DNA of 64,000 nt from Phocaeicola coprocola DSM 17136 (GCF_000154845.1 NZ_DS981450.1:1-64000), one strand, 5' to 3'; positions 1 to 8,875 are shown, numbered from the stretch's first letter. The notes: generated from the letters alone by a model not told the origin. Made by a program: numbers and translations.

Positions 1-824
1 AGAGTGTCTCCAAGGAGTTGTCCACCAGGCAAAATTCCTATGGTTGACGAGACGACGAGCTGTCGAGTGAACACCGATGCAGCTTACAGAGAAGTATTAT
101 GGGCTTTTTGCAAAGCATGTCAAGTGGTTTACTATCATTACAATAACGGCAGCAGAGCCTCTGATGTAGCAAAGACCTTCCTTGAACATTTATGGGATCT
201 GTATCTACAGACGGATATACGGTTTACAGGATGTTCGACGGAGAAGACTCAAAGGTGCTTCATATAGGATGCTGGACACACTGCAGGAGGCTGTGGGTCG
301 ATGCCTTGCCATCAGACAGAACTGCGATGGATATAATAGACCCTATCGGTGATATGTTCAGAAATGAAGACTTGTTCCGCACAATGAAACTCAGCGGTGA
401 GCAGATTAAGGAAAAAAGACTTAAGCTTACGAGACCTATTCTTGAACGTATCCATCATAAGGTGGTCATGATGATGCAGGATACCAAACTCATGGCAAAC
501 GAACTGATGAGAAAGGCTGTGAACTATACGATAAACCAGTGGAAATCCCTGAAAAATATCCTCAAGGACGGTTCTGCGGAAATATCGAACAACCTCTGTG
601 AGCAAAGGATGAAACCTGTAAAGCTGCTGCTCAAGAACTGTATGAACATAGGCAGTGAGGATGCAGCAGGAAACTCGGCATTCATCTTTTCTCTGATAGA
701 AAGCTGCAAGCTTAATGATATAGCCCCTCAGGATTACCTGAAGCACTTGTTTGAATGTATTCTTCATGGTAAGGACTGCGACAAGAAGGTCCTTCTGCCA
801 TGTTTTTATAAATCGGAATGTTAA
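1..824 (+). pseudogene. IS66-family transposase (TnpC), 3' part, frameshifted
   Basis: This is the catalytic part of an IS66-type DDE transposase, cut by the window edge on its 5' side. The first frame (from base 1) carries the DET motif and the conserved stretch VVYYHYNNGSRASDVAKTFL. The reading then moves to another frame near 190-210, where TDGYTVYRMF, the CWTHCRRLWVDAL block and the NNLCE motif (third acidic residue) follow to a stop at 822-824. D, D and E are therefore all present but in two frames. One indel just before TDGY explains it, because the family reads LEH, a short linker, then YLQTDGY. The protein is unlikely to be made intact. No terminal inverted repeat was recognised. The family assignment is sure; whether the indel is natural or a sequencing error is not. 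Confidence 0.88.
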
Positions 825-853
825 AACTAAACTATTTTCTTGCGGACATTTTT

Positions 854-884
854 ATTTTATCGGCTGAAAAACAGCCGATAAAAT
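854..884. terminator. 13-bp perfect hairpin downstream of the IS66 remnant
   Basis: Bases 854-866 and 872-884 are perfect reverse complements around a 5-base A loop. A/T-rich ends on both sides let it act in either direction. It lies 29 bases past the transposase stop and probably ends its transcript. The rest of 825-1093 shows no gene, and I see no clear TAnnTTTG box ahead of the sigma-factor gene. Confidence 0.55.
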
Positions 885-1093
885 TGTCGTGGCGGAAAAT
901 AGAATGGTTACGAATTCAAAAACGCTTTCTGTTGAATATAAATTCGTTTGTGGTTTTGAGTTCTTGATTTTGAAATTGTCTGTAACACGGTATCACTCTT
1001 CTACAGTAGTTGTCTTTGGGTTTCAGAAGGAATAATTGAGCAGGGGACGCTGTGTGCGGGCAGATTGTTAAACCCTTAAAAGTCAATCCTGCT

Positions 1094-1678
1094 ATGGAAG
1101 ATAACGAAAGAATATTCCCGGATGATAAGTTGGTTTCTATGTTTCGTAATGGTGACAGTCACGCTTTCGAAATTTTGTTGTCACGTTATGATGAATGCAT
1201 AATGAGAGCTATCCGAAAGAGTACCATTAATAATAATGATAGCGTAGAAGACCTGTATCAGGAAATTGTTACCCATCTCTATGAAAAACTAAAATGCGTA
1301 TACAAGGCAAATGGCCATTTCGGAGCATGGCTGAATTGCGTCGTTGGGAATTTTTTATGTAGTGTGTATCGTAAGAAACATCAGGATTGCCTTCCATTGA
1401 AACTTGATATATTGAAAGATGACGATTGTCTTGTCGATAATTATATTTCAGCAGAAAGAAGAGAGCGGAAATTCGAGGATCTGAAAGAGGCTGTAGAAGG
1501 CCTGTCGGAAGAATTGGGCCGTTTGGTTAAAATGAAAATCTGGGAGGGGATGACCTATCAGGAAATATCAGAACAGACAGGTATTAATAGATCTACAGTT
1601 GTAAAACGCTTGAAGTCTGCTTATCAGGAGTTGGAAAAAAGGATGATTGCTAAAGGATATGACGATGCTTTGATATAA
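1094..1678 (+). CDS. ECF-type RNA polymerase sigma factor
   Basis: A sigma-70 family protein of about 194 residues with only regions 2 and 4, the ECF layout. Region 2 covers the first half (FEILLSRYDECIMRAIRK, then EDLYQEIVTHLYEKL, then HFGAWLNCVVGNFLCSVYRKK). Region 4 with its helix-turn-helix is near the C-terminus (EGMTYQEISEQTGINRSTVV). The frame opens at a GTG at 1052, but the ATG at 1094 (MEDNERIF) starts at the usual family position and is preferred. No anti-sigma gene lies beside it: the next gene downstream is rseC of the rnf operon and the gene upstream is a transposase remnant. Its regulon cannot be read from this window. The function class is secure. Confidence 0.88.
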   Translation: MEDNERIFPDDKLVSMFRNGDSHAFEILLSRYDECIMRAIRKSTINNNDSVEDLYQEIVTHLYEKLKCVYKANGHFGAWLNCVVGNFLCSVYRKKHQDCLPLKLDILKDDDCLVDNYISAERRERKFEDLKEAVEGLSEELGRLVKMKIWEGMTYQEISEQTGINRSTVVKRLKSAYQELEKRMIAKGYDDALI

Positions 1679-1739
1679 AATTTTACTTTTTTTAATGAGA
1701 AAAACATTGTTAACGTTACCAATGAAACAATTTTTATAG

Positions 1740-1747
1740 TACATTTG
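1740..1747 (+). promoter_or_regulatory. Bacteroides -7 box (TACATTTG) for rseC-rnf
   Basis: TACATTTG matches TAnnTTTG and ends 31 bases before the ATG of rseC, so it probably drives the rseC-rnfBCDGEA operon. No convincing -33 element was found. Confidence 0.5.
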
Positions 1748-1778
1748 CCACGGATTTGTAAAGTACGGTTTGCAAAAC

Positions 1779-2204
1779 ATGGTAAATAGTATAAAACATC
1801 TAGGTATTGTGGAAAACATCAATGGCTCTCGCTTGAAAGTAAGAATTGTGCAGAGTTCAGCTTGCTCGTCTTGTAGTGTGAAAGGACACTGTAGTGCTTC
1901 CGAAACCAAAGAAAAAATAATTGATGTTTATAATAAGAATGGAGTTCCATGCCAGATTGGCGAACGAGTAATGATTGTTGGAACTACCTCAATGGGTATG
2001 AAAGCTGTCTTTTTAGCTTTTGTACTCCCTTTTGTCGTGTTATTGCTTGCCCTGATTTTTTCGTTGAAACTGACTGGGGGGGATGAGGTTTTGTCGGCTT
2101 TGATTTCTTTGGCTACCCTGGTTCCCTATTACCTTATTATATATATGTGCCGGCAGAAAATCAGCCGCTCGTTTATGTTTACCCTAGAATCAATATATAA
2201 TTAA
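1779..2204 (+). CDS. rseC: RseC/SoxR-reducing-system family membrane protein
   Basis: A small membrane protein (141 residues from the ATG at 1779; an in-frame TTG lies 9 bases upstream). The N-terminal half is soluble and holds a Cys cluster, ACSSCSVKGHC, as in RseC proteins. Two hydrophobic segments follow (around AVFLAFVLPFVVLLLALIF and LISLATLVPYYLIIYMC). In proteobacteria RseC acts with the Rsx/Rnf complex in reducing SoxR. Bacteroidales commonly keep the gene just ahead of rnfB, as here (20 bases apart). SoxR is not seen in this window, so the role here is more likely assembly or redox support of Rnf. That role is inference; the family and operon position are clear. Confidence 0.85.
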   Translation: MVNSIKHLGIVENINGSRLKVRIVQSSACSSCSVKGHCSASETKEKIIDVYNKNGVPCQIGERVMIVGTTSMGMKAVFLAFVLPFVVLLLALIFSLKLTGGDEVLSALISLATLVPYYLIIYMCRQKISRSFMFTLESIYN

Positions 2205-2224
2205 TAAACTAACTTTATATTTTT

Positions 2225-3190
2225 ATGAACTTAATTTTGGTTGCAGTGATTTCATTGGGGGCCATTGGCTTGATTGCCGCAGTTATTTTGTTTGTGGCTT
2301 CAAAGAAATTTGCTGTGTATGAAGATCCGCGAATTGCTCAGGTAGCCGAAGTGCTTCCACAAGCTAACTGCGGTGGATGTGGTTATCCGGGATGTTCTGG
2401 TTTTGCCGCTGCTTGCGTGAAGGCTGGTTCACTCGAAGGAAAACTGTGTCCGGTGGGCGGTCAGCCTACCATGGAAAAGGTTGCTGGTATTTTAGGACTG
2501 GAGGCTACAGCTTCAGAACCTAAAGTAGCGGTAGTGAGATGTAACGGTACATGTGCCAACCGTCCTAAACTTACTCAGTACGACGGTGTGCGTTCATGTG
2601 TAGTAGCTAATTCCACTTATGGAGGTGAAACCGGATGTACATTCGGCTGCTTGGGATGTGGCGACTGTGTGAGTGCTTGCCAGTTCGATGCCATTCACAT
2701 GAATCCGGAAACCGGATTACCCGAAGTGGATGAAAGTAAATGTACTGCTTGTGGTGCTTGTAGCAAAGCATGTCCGCGCAACATTATCGAAATCCGTCCG
2801 AAAGGAAAGAACAACCGTCGTGTATACGTACAGTGTGTCAATAAAGATAAAGGTGCTGTTGCACGTAAGGCTTGTACCGCTGCATGTATCGGCTGTGGCA
2901 AGTGTGTGAAGGTTTGTCCGTTCGAAGCTATTACACTCGAAAATAATCTGGCATACATCGATCCGGCTAAGTGTAAATCTTGCCGCAAGTGCGAAACTGA
3001 ATGTCCTCAGAATGCAATTGTTGCAGTAAATTTCCCTCCTCGCAAGGCTAAACCTGCTGACGCTGCTCCTGCAGCACAGGCTGCTTCTGCTGCACCAAAG
3101 GCTGCTCAGCCTGTAGCTGAACCTAAAAAGGAAACAGTGGAAGTTAAAGCTGCTGAAGCTCCGAAAGAAGCTCCTAAAACTGAGGCTTAA
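2225..3190 (+). CDS. rnfB: Electron transport complex subunit RnfB (polyferredoxin)
   Basis: RnfB feeds electrons from ferredoxin into the membrane Rnf complex, which couples ferredoxin:NAD+ oxidoreduction to Na+ or H+ pumping. An N-terminal membrane anchor (about residues 3-25) is followed by the RnfB-type Fe-S domain NCGGCGYPGCSGF (about 48-60). Several further 4Fe-4S motifs follow: CLGCGDCVSACQ, CTACGACSKACP, CIGCGKCVKVCP and CKSCRKCETECP. This is the long, multi-cluster form seen in Bacteroidetes and anaerobes. The last 45 or so residues are a low-complexity Ala/Pro/Lys/Glu tail of unknown role. It is the second gene of the operon, 35 bases ahead of rnfC. Confidence 0.96.
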   Translation: MNLILVAVISLGAIGLIAAVILFVASKKFAVYEDPRIAQVAEVLPQANCGGCGYPGCSGFAAACVKAGSLEGKLCPVGGQPTMEKVAGILGLEATASEPKVAVVRCNGTCANRPKLTQYDGVRSCVVANSTYGGETGCTFGCLGCGDCVSACQFDAIHMNPETGLPEVDESKCTACGACSKACPRNIIEIRPKGKNNRRVYVQCVNKDKGAVARKACTAACIGCGKCVKVCPFEAITLENNLAYIDPAKCKSCRKCETECPQNAIVAVNFPPRKAKPADAAPAAQAASAAPKAAQPVAEPKKETVEVKAAEAPKEAPKTEA

Positions 3191-3225
3191 TCAAAATTAG
3201 TAATTAAATTAAAAAGATATTTACA

Positions 3226-4563
3226 GTGAAGACATTTAGAATTGGTGGAGTTCATCCAGCAGAAAATAAATTGTCAGCAGGCAAAGCTATCGAAACGCTT
3301 GCTCTTCCTAAGCAGGCTGTTTTCCCTTTGTCACAGCATATCGGTGCTCCCGCTACTGCTATCGTAAAAAAAGGTGATGTAGTGAAGGTCGGAACCAAGA
3401 TTGCTGAAGCAGGAGGCTTTGTTTCTGCCGCTATCTTCTCTTCTGTTTCTGGTAAAGTAAACAAAGTGGATAGCGTTATCGACGCCAGTGGCTATCGTAA
3501 ACCGGCTATTTTTATTGATGTGGAAGGTGACGAATGGGAAGAAAGCATCGACCGCAGCAGCGAACTGGTAAAAGAATGTAACCTGACTCCTGAAGAAATT
3601 GTTGCTAAGATAAAAAATGCAGGTGTTGTTGGTATGGGTGGTGCTTGTTTCCCTACTCATGTAAAACTTACTCCTCCTCCGGGCTGTAAGGCAGACTGCG
3701 TAATTATCAATGCAGTAGAATGTGAACCATATCTGACAGCCGACCATCGTCTGATGCTGGAAAAGGCAGATGAAATATTGGTTGGCGTACAGATTCTGAT
3801 GAAAGCAGCTAAGGTTACCAAAGGATATATCGGCATTGAAAATAATAAGCCGGATGCCATCAAGCTGATGACAGAGAAGGCTGCTGCTTATCCTGGTATT
3901 GAGATTGTTCCTTTGAAAGTGAAATATCCGCAAGGAGGTGAAAAACAGTTGATTGATGCTGTTATTGGCCGTCAGGTTCCTGCTCCTCCCGCAATTCCTA
4001 TTAATGTAGGTGCAGTCGTTCAGAACGTAGGAACTGCTTATGCAGTATACGAGGCTGTACAGAAAAACAAGCCTTTGTTCGAACGTATCGTAACCGTTAC
4101 AGGAAAATCGTTGAAGAACCCTTCAAACTTCCTGACACGTATGGGTACTCCGATGAGCCAGCTTATTGAAGCTGCCGGCGGTCTGCCCGAAGACACAGGA
4201 AAGGTAATCGGCGGTGGTCCGATGATGGGTAAGGCACTGGCCAATACCGAAGTTCCTATCTGCAAAGGTAGTTCGGGCGTATTAATCATGAACGATAAGG
4301 AAGCATGTCGTGCAGAACCTCAGCCATGTATCCGTTGCGCTAAGTGCGTTAGTGCTTGTCCGATGGGACTGGAACCGTTCTTGCTGGCTACTTGCTCGGC
4401 TCATGGCGACTGGGAACGTGTAGAACATGAAATGATTATGTCATGTATCGAGTGCGGTTCTTGTCAGTTCACATGTCCTTCTCATCGTCCGATGCTGGAC
4501 TATATTCGTTTAGGTAAAGGTAAGGTGGGCGGAATTATCCGTGCACGTAACGCTAAAAAATAA
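3226..4563 (+). CDS. rnfC: Electron transport complex subunit RnfC
   Basis: RnfC is the peripheral NADH- and FMN-binding subunit of the Rnf complex. The protein (445 residues, GTG start at 3226) has the N-terminal RnfC barrel domain, then the Complex I 51-kDa-like fold with the glycine-rich GMGGACFPTHVKL, and an SLBB-type region. Two 4Fe-4S motifs near the C-terminus read CIRCAKCVSACPMG and CIECGSCQFTCPSH. It lacks the long Ala/Lys repeat tail of E. coli RsxC and is a compact form. It lies 13 bases ahead of rnfD. Subunit identity is certain from domains and order. Confidence 0.96.
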   Translation: MKTFRIGGVHPAENKLSAGKAIETLALPKQAVFPLSQHIGAPATAIVKKGDVVKVGTKIAEAGGFVSAAIFSSVSGKVNKVDSVIDASGYRKPAIFIDVEGDEWEESIDRSSELVKECNLTPEEIVAKIKNAGVVGMGGACFPTHVKLTPPPGCKADCVIINAVECEPYLTADHRLMLEKADEILVGVQILMKAAKVTKGYIGIENNKPDAIKLMTEKAAAYPGIEIVPLKVKYPQGGEKQLIDAVIGRQVPAPPAIPINVGAVVQNVGTAYAVYEAVQKNKPLFERIVTVTGKSLKNPSNFLTRMGTPMSQLIEAAGGLPEDTGKVIGGGPMMGKALANTEVPICKGSSGVLIMNDKEACRAEPQPCIRCAKCVSACPMGLEPFLLATCSAHGDWERVEHEMIMSCIECGSCQFTCPSHRPMLDYIRLGKGKVGGIIRARNAKK

Positions 4564-4576
4564 TTGAATTTTAATT

Positions 4577-5566
4577 ATGGCAAACAAATTAATTGTATCA
4601 TTATCACCCCACGTGCATAGCGGTGACAGCGTACAGAAGAATATGTATGGTGTAATCATCGCTTTGGTGCCTGCCTTGCTTGTATCATTCTACATGTTCG
4701 GTCTGGGGGCTGTCATTGTCACGTTGACTTCTGTCATTGCGTGTCTGTTTTTCGAATGGGCTATTACAAAGTATATCTTGAAGCGTGAACGTACTACCAT
4801 TATGGATGGTTCTGCTGCGCTGACCGGTATTCTTCTTGCATTCAACTTGCCTTCTAATCTTCCTTTATGGATTATCATCATCGGTGCGCTGGTTGCTATC
4901 GGTATTGGTAAGATGACTTTCGGCGGATTGGGATGTAACCCGTTCAACCCTGCTTTGGTAGGACGTATTTTCTTGCTGATTTCTTTCCCTGTACAGATGA
5001 CTTCATGGCCTGTTACCGGTCAGTGGGCAAGCTATACAGATGCTGAAACAGCTGCAACTCCACTTGCTCTGATGAAGCAGGCTGTACATGGCGATGCAAA
5101 TGCATTGAGCCAGTTGCCCGATACAATGAGTCTTTTCTTGGGTAACAATCCGGGATGTATCGGTGAAATCAGTGCATTGGCTTTGCTTATCGGTCTGGTA
5201 TATATGTTATGGAAAAAAATCATTTCATGGCATATTCCGGTATCTATCATCGCAACAGTGTTCGTATTCTCAGGCTTGATGCATCTGGCAAACCCTGTAG
5301 CTTATGCATCTCCGTTCGTTCACCTGTTTACCGGTGGTTTGATGTTGGGAGCAATCTTTATGGCTACCGACTATGTTACTTCACCTATGACTCATAAAGG
5401 AATGATCATTTATGGTGTAGCTATCGGATTCCTGACAGTGGTAATTCGTCTTTTCGGTGCTTATCCGGAAGGAATGTCATTCGCTATTTTCATCATGAAT
5501 GCATTTACTCCGTTGATTAACACTTATTGTAAACCTAAACGATTCGGGGAGGTAGTAAAGAAATGA
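4577..5566 (+). CDS. rnfD: Electron transport complex subunit RnfD
   Basis: RnfD is an integral membrane subunit carrying covalently bound FMN, homologous to NqrB. The 329-residue protein has about 9-10 hydrophobic segments. The flavinylation site is read as ETAATPLAL, with Thr161 in the position of the FMN-bearing Thr of the (S/D)GATPL motif. NPFNPALVGR (about 121-130) is the conserved loop of the NqrB/RnfD family. The last codon overlaps the rnfG start by 4 bases (5563-5566), suggesting translational coupling. Confidence 0.95.
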   Translation: MANKLIVSLSPHVHSGDSVQKNMYGVIIALVPALLVSFYMFGLGAVIVTLTSVIACLFFEWAITKYILKRERTTIMDGSAALTGILLAFNLPSNLPLWIIIIGALVAIGIGKMTFGGLGCNPFNPALVGRIFLLISFPVQMTSWPVTGQWASYTDAETAATPLALMKQAVHGDANALSQLPDTMSLFLGNNPGCIGEISALALLIGLVYMLWKKIISWHIPVSIIATVFVFSGLMHLANPVAYASPFVHLFTGGLMLGAIFMATDYVTSPMTHKGMIIYGVAIGFLTVVIRLFGAYPEGMSFAIFIMNAFTPLINTYCKPKRFGEVVKK

Positions 5567-6225
5567 AAAAACTTGAATCATCTTTAAAGAATATGGCCTT
5601 GGCACTAACAGGCTTTTCTGTAGTAGCCGGAGGTTTATTGGGCTGGGTGAACGATATTACCGCTGAGCCGATTGCTCAGGCAAATGCTAAAACATTGAGT
5701 GATGCAATTGCTGTAGTGGTTCCGGGATTTGACAACAACCCTGCCGAAGCGCCCGAAACTGTAGAGGTAAACGGTGCTACTTATAAGATTTATAAAGCAA
5801 CTAAAGGCGGAGAGCCGATAGGAGCTGCCGTAGAGTCGTCGGCAAACGGATTCGGTGGTGCGCTGACCGTATTGGTTGGTTTTGATAATGATGGAAATAT
5901 CATCGATTATTCTCTGTTAAGTCATGCAGAAACTCCGGGATTGGGTTCGAAGGCTGCCGACTGGTTTAAAAAGGGAGCTAAAGGCGACATTACCGGAAAG
6001 AATCCGGGTGAAGCAGCCCTGACTGTAAGCAAGGATGGGGGACAGATCGATGCGATTACGGCTTCTACCATTACTTCACGCGCTTTCTTGCTGGCAGTGA
6101 ACAATGCTTATGCAGCATATAAGAATCAGTATGTAGATGGTGCTAGCGGTGCAACTACCCAGGCTGAAGAGGCAGATGCTGAAACAGCTGTTGCTGCTGA
6201 TAGTACAAATGTTGAAAATAATTAA
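5563..6225 (+). CDS. rnfG: Electron transport complex subunit RnfG
   Basis: RnfG is a single-pass protein with a periplasmic FMN-binding domain, the second covalent flavin carrier of Rnf. One N-terminal membrane helix (about residues 10-28) is followed by the FMN_bind domain. The HAETPGLG motif is at 121-128. The flavin attachment motif reads TASTIT at 166-171 instead of the usual SGATxT; Thr171 is the likely flavinylated residue. A second SGATT string occurs near the C-terminus (about 195-199) but lacks the terminal Thr and lies in a variable acidic tail. The gene overlaps rnfD by 4 bases and is followed by rnfE. Confidence 0.94.
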   Translation: MKKLESSLKNMALALTGFSVVAGGLLGWVNDITAEPIAQANAKTLSDAIAVVVPGFDNNPAEAPETVEVNGATYKIYKATKGGEPIGAAVESSANGFGGALTVLVGFDNDGNIIDYSLLSHAETPGLGSKAADWFKKGAKGDITGKNPGEAALTVSKDGGQIDAITASTITSRAFLLAVNNAYAAYKNQYVDGASGATTQAEEADAETAVAADSTNVENN

Positions 6226-6241
6226 TAGGAAGGAGCAGACT

Positions 6242-6826
6242 ATGAATAATTTTAAAGTATTGATGAACGGGATTGTAAAAGAAAATCCTACGTTTGTACT
6301 CCTTTTGGGTATGTGTCCTACGCTGGGTACTACCTCTTCTGCCATTAATGGTATGGGAATGGGACTGGCTACTATGTTCGTTCTTATCTGTTCGAATGTG
6401 GTGATTTCGTTGATTAAGAATCTGGTTCCTGACATGGTACGTATTCCTATTTTCGTTGTAGTTATCGCTTCGTTCGTAACCTTGTTGCAGATGGTGATGC
6501 AGGCTTATGTCCCCGCACTGTATGCTACCCTCGGATTGTTTATCCCCTTGATTGTGGTAAACTGTATCTTGCTGGGACGTGCAGAAGCTTTTGCTGCAAA
6601 GAATAATCCGCTTTCGTCGTTCTTCGACGGACTGGGTATGGGACTTGGTTTTACCATTGCTCTGACACTGTTGGGCGGTGTTCGTGAATTCCTTGGAACA
6701 GGTAAGTTGTTTAACATTGCCATCATGCCGGAAGAATATGGTATGCTGATCTTTGTACTGGCTCCGGGAGCATTCATCGTATTGGGTTACCTGATTGCTA
6801 TTGTAAACCGTCTGAAAAAGGCATAA
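6242..6826 (+). CDS. rnfE: Electron transport complex subunit RnfE
   Basis: RnfE is a six-helix integral membrane subunit of Rnf, paralogous to RnfA and homologous to NqrD. The open frame extends back into rnfG. The start at 6242 is chosen because it gives the usual 194-residue protein (MNNFKVLMNG), lies 16 bases after the rnfG stop, and follows a good purine-rich ribosome site (AGGAAGGAG). The conserved ENPTFVLLLGMCPTL and DGLGMGLGFTIAL segments are present. RnfA and RnfE together form the membrane core that holds the Cys-ligated iron centre. Confidence 0.95.
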   Translation: MNNFKVLMNGIVKENPTFVLLLGMCPTLGTTSSAINGMGMGLATMFVLICSNVVISLIKNLVPDMVRIPIFVVVIASFVTLLQMVMQAYVPALYATLGLFIPLIVVNCILLGRAEAFAAKNNPLSSFFDGLGMGLGFTIALTLLGGVREFLGTGKLFNIAIMPEEYGMLIFVLAPGAFIVLGYLIAIVNRLKKA

Positions 6827-6845
6827 CTCCTAAAAAGTAGAAGAT

Positions 6846-7445
6846 ATGGAATATATATTGATATTTATCACCGCTATCTTTGTGAACAACATTGTGTTGT
6901 CACAGTTTCTCGGTATCTGTCCGTTCTTGGGCGTTTCTAAGAAGGTAGAAACCGCTATGGGTATGGGAGCTGCTGTTGCCTTTGTGTTGACGCTGGCTAC
7001 CATTGTGACTTACGTTATCCAGAAGTTTGTGCTCGATGCTTTCGGACTGGGTTATTTGCAGACCATTGCATTTATCCTTGTCATTGCGGCATTGGTTCAG
7101 ATGGTGGAAATTATTTTGAAGAAAGTTTCTCCGGCTTTGTATCAGGCTCTGGGAGTATTCTTGCCGTTGATTACAACAAACTGCTGTATCTTGGGTGTGA
7201 CTATTCTGGTTATTCAGAAGAATTATGATTTGCTGACAGGTGTTGTCTATGCGTTCTCTACAGCTCTCGGTTTTGCTTTGGCATTGATCGTCTTTGCTGG
7301 AATTCGTGAACAACTCAGTCTGGTGAATATCCCTAAAGGTATGCGTGGCATGTCTATTGCATTGGTCACAGCTGGTCTGCTGGCAATGGCATTCATGGGC
7401 TTCTCTGGTGTAGATAAAGGCCTGGCAGTTTTATTTGGACTGTAA
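6846..7445 (+). CDS. rnfA: Electron transport complex subunit RnfA
   Basis: RnfA is the inverted-topology partner of RnfE in the membrane core of Rnf. It is about 199 residues with six hydrophobic segments. FVNNIVLSQFLGICPFLG at the N-terminus and LGVFLPLITTNCCILG in the middle carry the conserved Cys residues of the family. It starts 19 bases after rnfE and is the last gene of the B-C-D-G-E-A order common in Bacteroidetes. A strong terminator follows at 7481. Confidence 0.96.
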   Translation: MEYILIFITAIFVNNIVLSQFLGICPFLGVSKKVETAMGMGAAVAFVLTLATIVTYVIQKFVLDAFGLGYLQTIAFILVIAALVQMVEIILKKVSPALYQALGVFLPLITTNCCILGVTILVIQKNYDLLTGVVYAFSTALGFALALIVFAGIREQLSLVNIPKGMRGMSIALVTAGLLAMAFMGFSGVDKGLAVLFGL

Positions 7446-7480
7446 TCCGCACGAAACCTGATTGGTTAATATATTGAATG

Positions 7481-7528
7481 AGCAGAACTCTTTTCTGTCC
7501 GGAAGGATGAAAGAGTTCTGCTTTTTTT
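7481..7528 (+). terminator. Intrinsic terminator of the rnf operon
   Basis: Arms 7481-7493 and 7510-7522 form a perfect 13-bp stem. A T run directly follows on the plus strand, 36 bases after the rnfA stop. Confidence 0.9.
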
Positions 7529-7603
7529 ATGCCTTTGCATATTTATTTGATAAATTTGAGAGAGTTTTTTCTGACAGATGACGTGATATTCGATAATTAT
7601 TTC

Positions 7604-7611
7604 TACTTTTG
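7604..7611 (+). promoter_or_regulatory. Bacteroides -7 box (TACTTTTG) for galE
   Basis: TACTTTTG matches TAnnTTTG and ends 38 bases before the galE ATG. Confidence 0.55.
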
Positions 7612-7649
7612 TTGAAGAAAAAATTTGAAGGACGTAATTTTATAGCAAT

Positions 7650-8684
7650 ATGAAAGAAAGAATTCTGGTAACAGGTGGAACCGGTTATATTGGTTCTCAT
7701 ACAGTTGTAGAGCTTCAGAATAGTGGTTATGAGGTAATTATTGTAGATAATCTTTCGAACTCTCGTGCTGATGTAGTCGATAATATTGAAAAGATTACAG
7801 GTATTCGTCCTGAATTCGAACAGGTAGACTGCTTGGATTATGCAGGAATGGATGCTGTGTTTACCAAATATCCAGGTATTAAAGGAATTATCCATTTTGC
7901 AGCAAGCAAGGCTGTAGGTGAATCAGTGCAGAAACCTTTGTTGTATTATCGCAACAATCTGGTTTCATTGATTAACTTGCTGGAGCTGATGCCTAAGCAT
8001 AACGTTCCGGGCATTATCTTCTCATCTTCATGTACAGTATACGGTCAGCCCGACAAACTTCCTGTTACAGAAGAGGCTCCGATTAAGAAAGCAGAATCAC
8101 CTTATGGAAATACAAAACAGATAAACGAAGAAATTATTCGTGATACTGTGGCTTCCGGCTCTCCGATTCATGCTATTCTGTTGCGTTACTTCAATCCGAT
8201 AGGTGCTCATCCTACAGCACTCATCGGTGAATTGCCTAACGGTGTTCCGCAGAATCTTATTCCGTATCTGACTCAGACAGCTATCGGCATCCGTGAAAAA
8301 TTGAGTGTATTTGGTGATGATTATAATACACCTGATGGTTCATGTATCCGCGATTATATTTATGTTGTCGATTTGGCTAAGGCACATGTTATTGCCATGA
8401 ACCGTATCCTGGAAAACAAACAGAAAGACAAAGTTGAAGTATTCAATATTGGTACAGGTAGAGGCCTTTCTGTTCTGGAACTGATTCATGCTTTTGAATC
8501 GTCAACAGGAGTGAAGCTGAATTATCAGATTGCAGGTCGTCGTGCCGGAGATATCGAACAAGTGTGGGCCGATCCTTCTTACGCTAACAATGAATTGGGC
8601 TGGAAGGCTGAAACTTCTATCGAAGAAACACTGCGTTCAGCATGGAACTGGCAGCTGAAACTTCGTGAAAAAGGAGTTCAGTAA
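7650..8684 (+). CDS. galE: UDP-glucose 4-epimerase
   Basis: An extended short-chain dehydrogenase that interconverts UDP-glucose and UDP-galactose, linking the Leloir pathway with surface glycan precursor supply. The N-terminal NAD-binding motif is TGGTGYIGSH (residues 8-17). FSSSCTVYG precedes the catalytic Tyr152-x3-Lys156 pair (SPYGNTK). The GalE-specific RYFNPIGAHP segment follows. Length (344 residues) is normal. It has its own -7 box and sits alone between the rnf terminator and a possible structured RNA. Confidence 0.95.
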   Translation: MKERILVTGGTGYIGSHTVVELQNSGYEVIIVDNLSNSRADVVDNIEKITGIRPEFEQVDCLDYAGMDAVFTKYPGIKGIIHFAASKAVGESVQKPLLYYRNNLVSLINLLELMPKHNVPGIIFSSSCTVYGQPDKLPVTEEAPIKKAESPYGNTKQINEEIIRDTVASGSPIHAILLRYFNPIGAHPTALIGELPNGVPQNLIPYLTQTAIGIREKLSVFGDDYNTPDGSCIRDYIYVVDLAKAHVIAMNRILENKQKDKVEVFNIGTGRGLSVLELIHAFESSTGVKLNYQIAGRRAGDIEQVWADPSYANNELGWKAETSIEETLRSAWNWQLKLREKGVQ

Positions 8685-8753
8685 TCGGTTGAATGAAAAA
8701 TGATAAAAAACGTTAATATATAAAACCAAAACGTTTGAAGAAATGTTTTATTG

Positions 8754-8837
8754 ATGCAGACGCTTAAAACACTTGGATGTATGTGAATATGTGTAAGTGT
8801 TACCTGTTCCAGAAGTGGAAAAGGAGCGTTAATGCAT
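8754..8837 (+). ncRNA. Possible structured RNA or galE 3' UTR (three-way junction)
   Basis: The 300-base gap after galE has no ORF but holds nested helices. The outer helices are 8754-8758 with 8833-8837 and 8760-8764 with 8825-8829. Inside them are two hairpins: a 7-bp stem (8768-8774 with 8795-8801) and a 5-bp stem with a GAAG loop (8807-8811 with 8816-8820). A terminator follows at 8876-8910. This looks like a small RNA or a structured 3' UTR of galE. No Rfam family was recognised and chance pairing is possible. Confidence 0.3.
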
Positions 8838-8875
8838 AGTAGTTTTGTCGTGTTTTATTTTGTGTTTGTGTTGTG

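Noticed and set aside
312-767. 151-codon minus-strand ORF opposite the IS66 transposase
   Set aside because: Low-complexity His/Arg/Phe-rich translation with no domain, lying fully opposite the conserved transposase frame.
3331-3933. 200-codon minus-strand ORF inside rnfC
   Set aside because: Antisense shadow of a certain gene; the translation has no recognisable motif.
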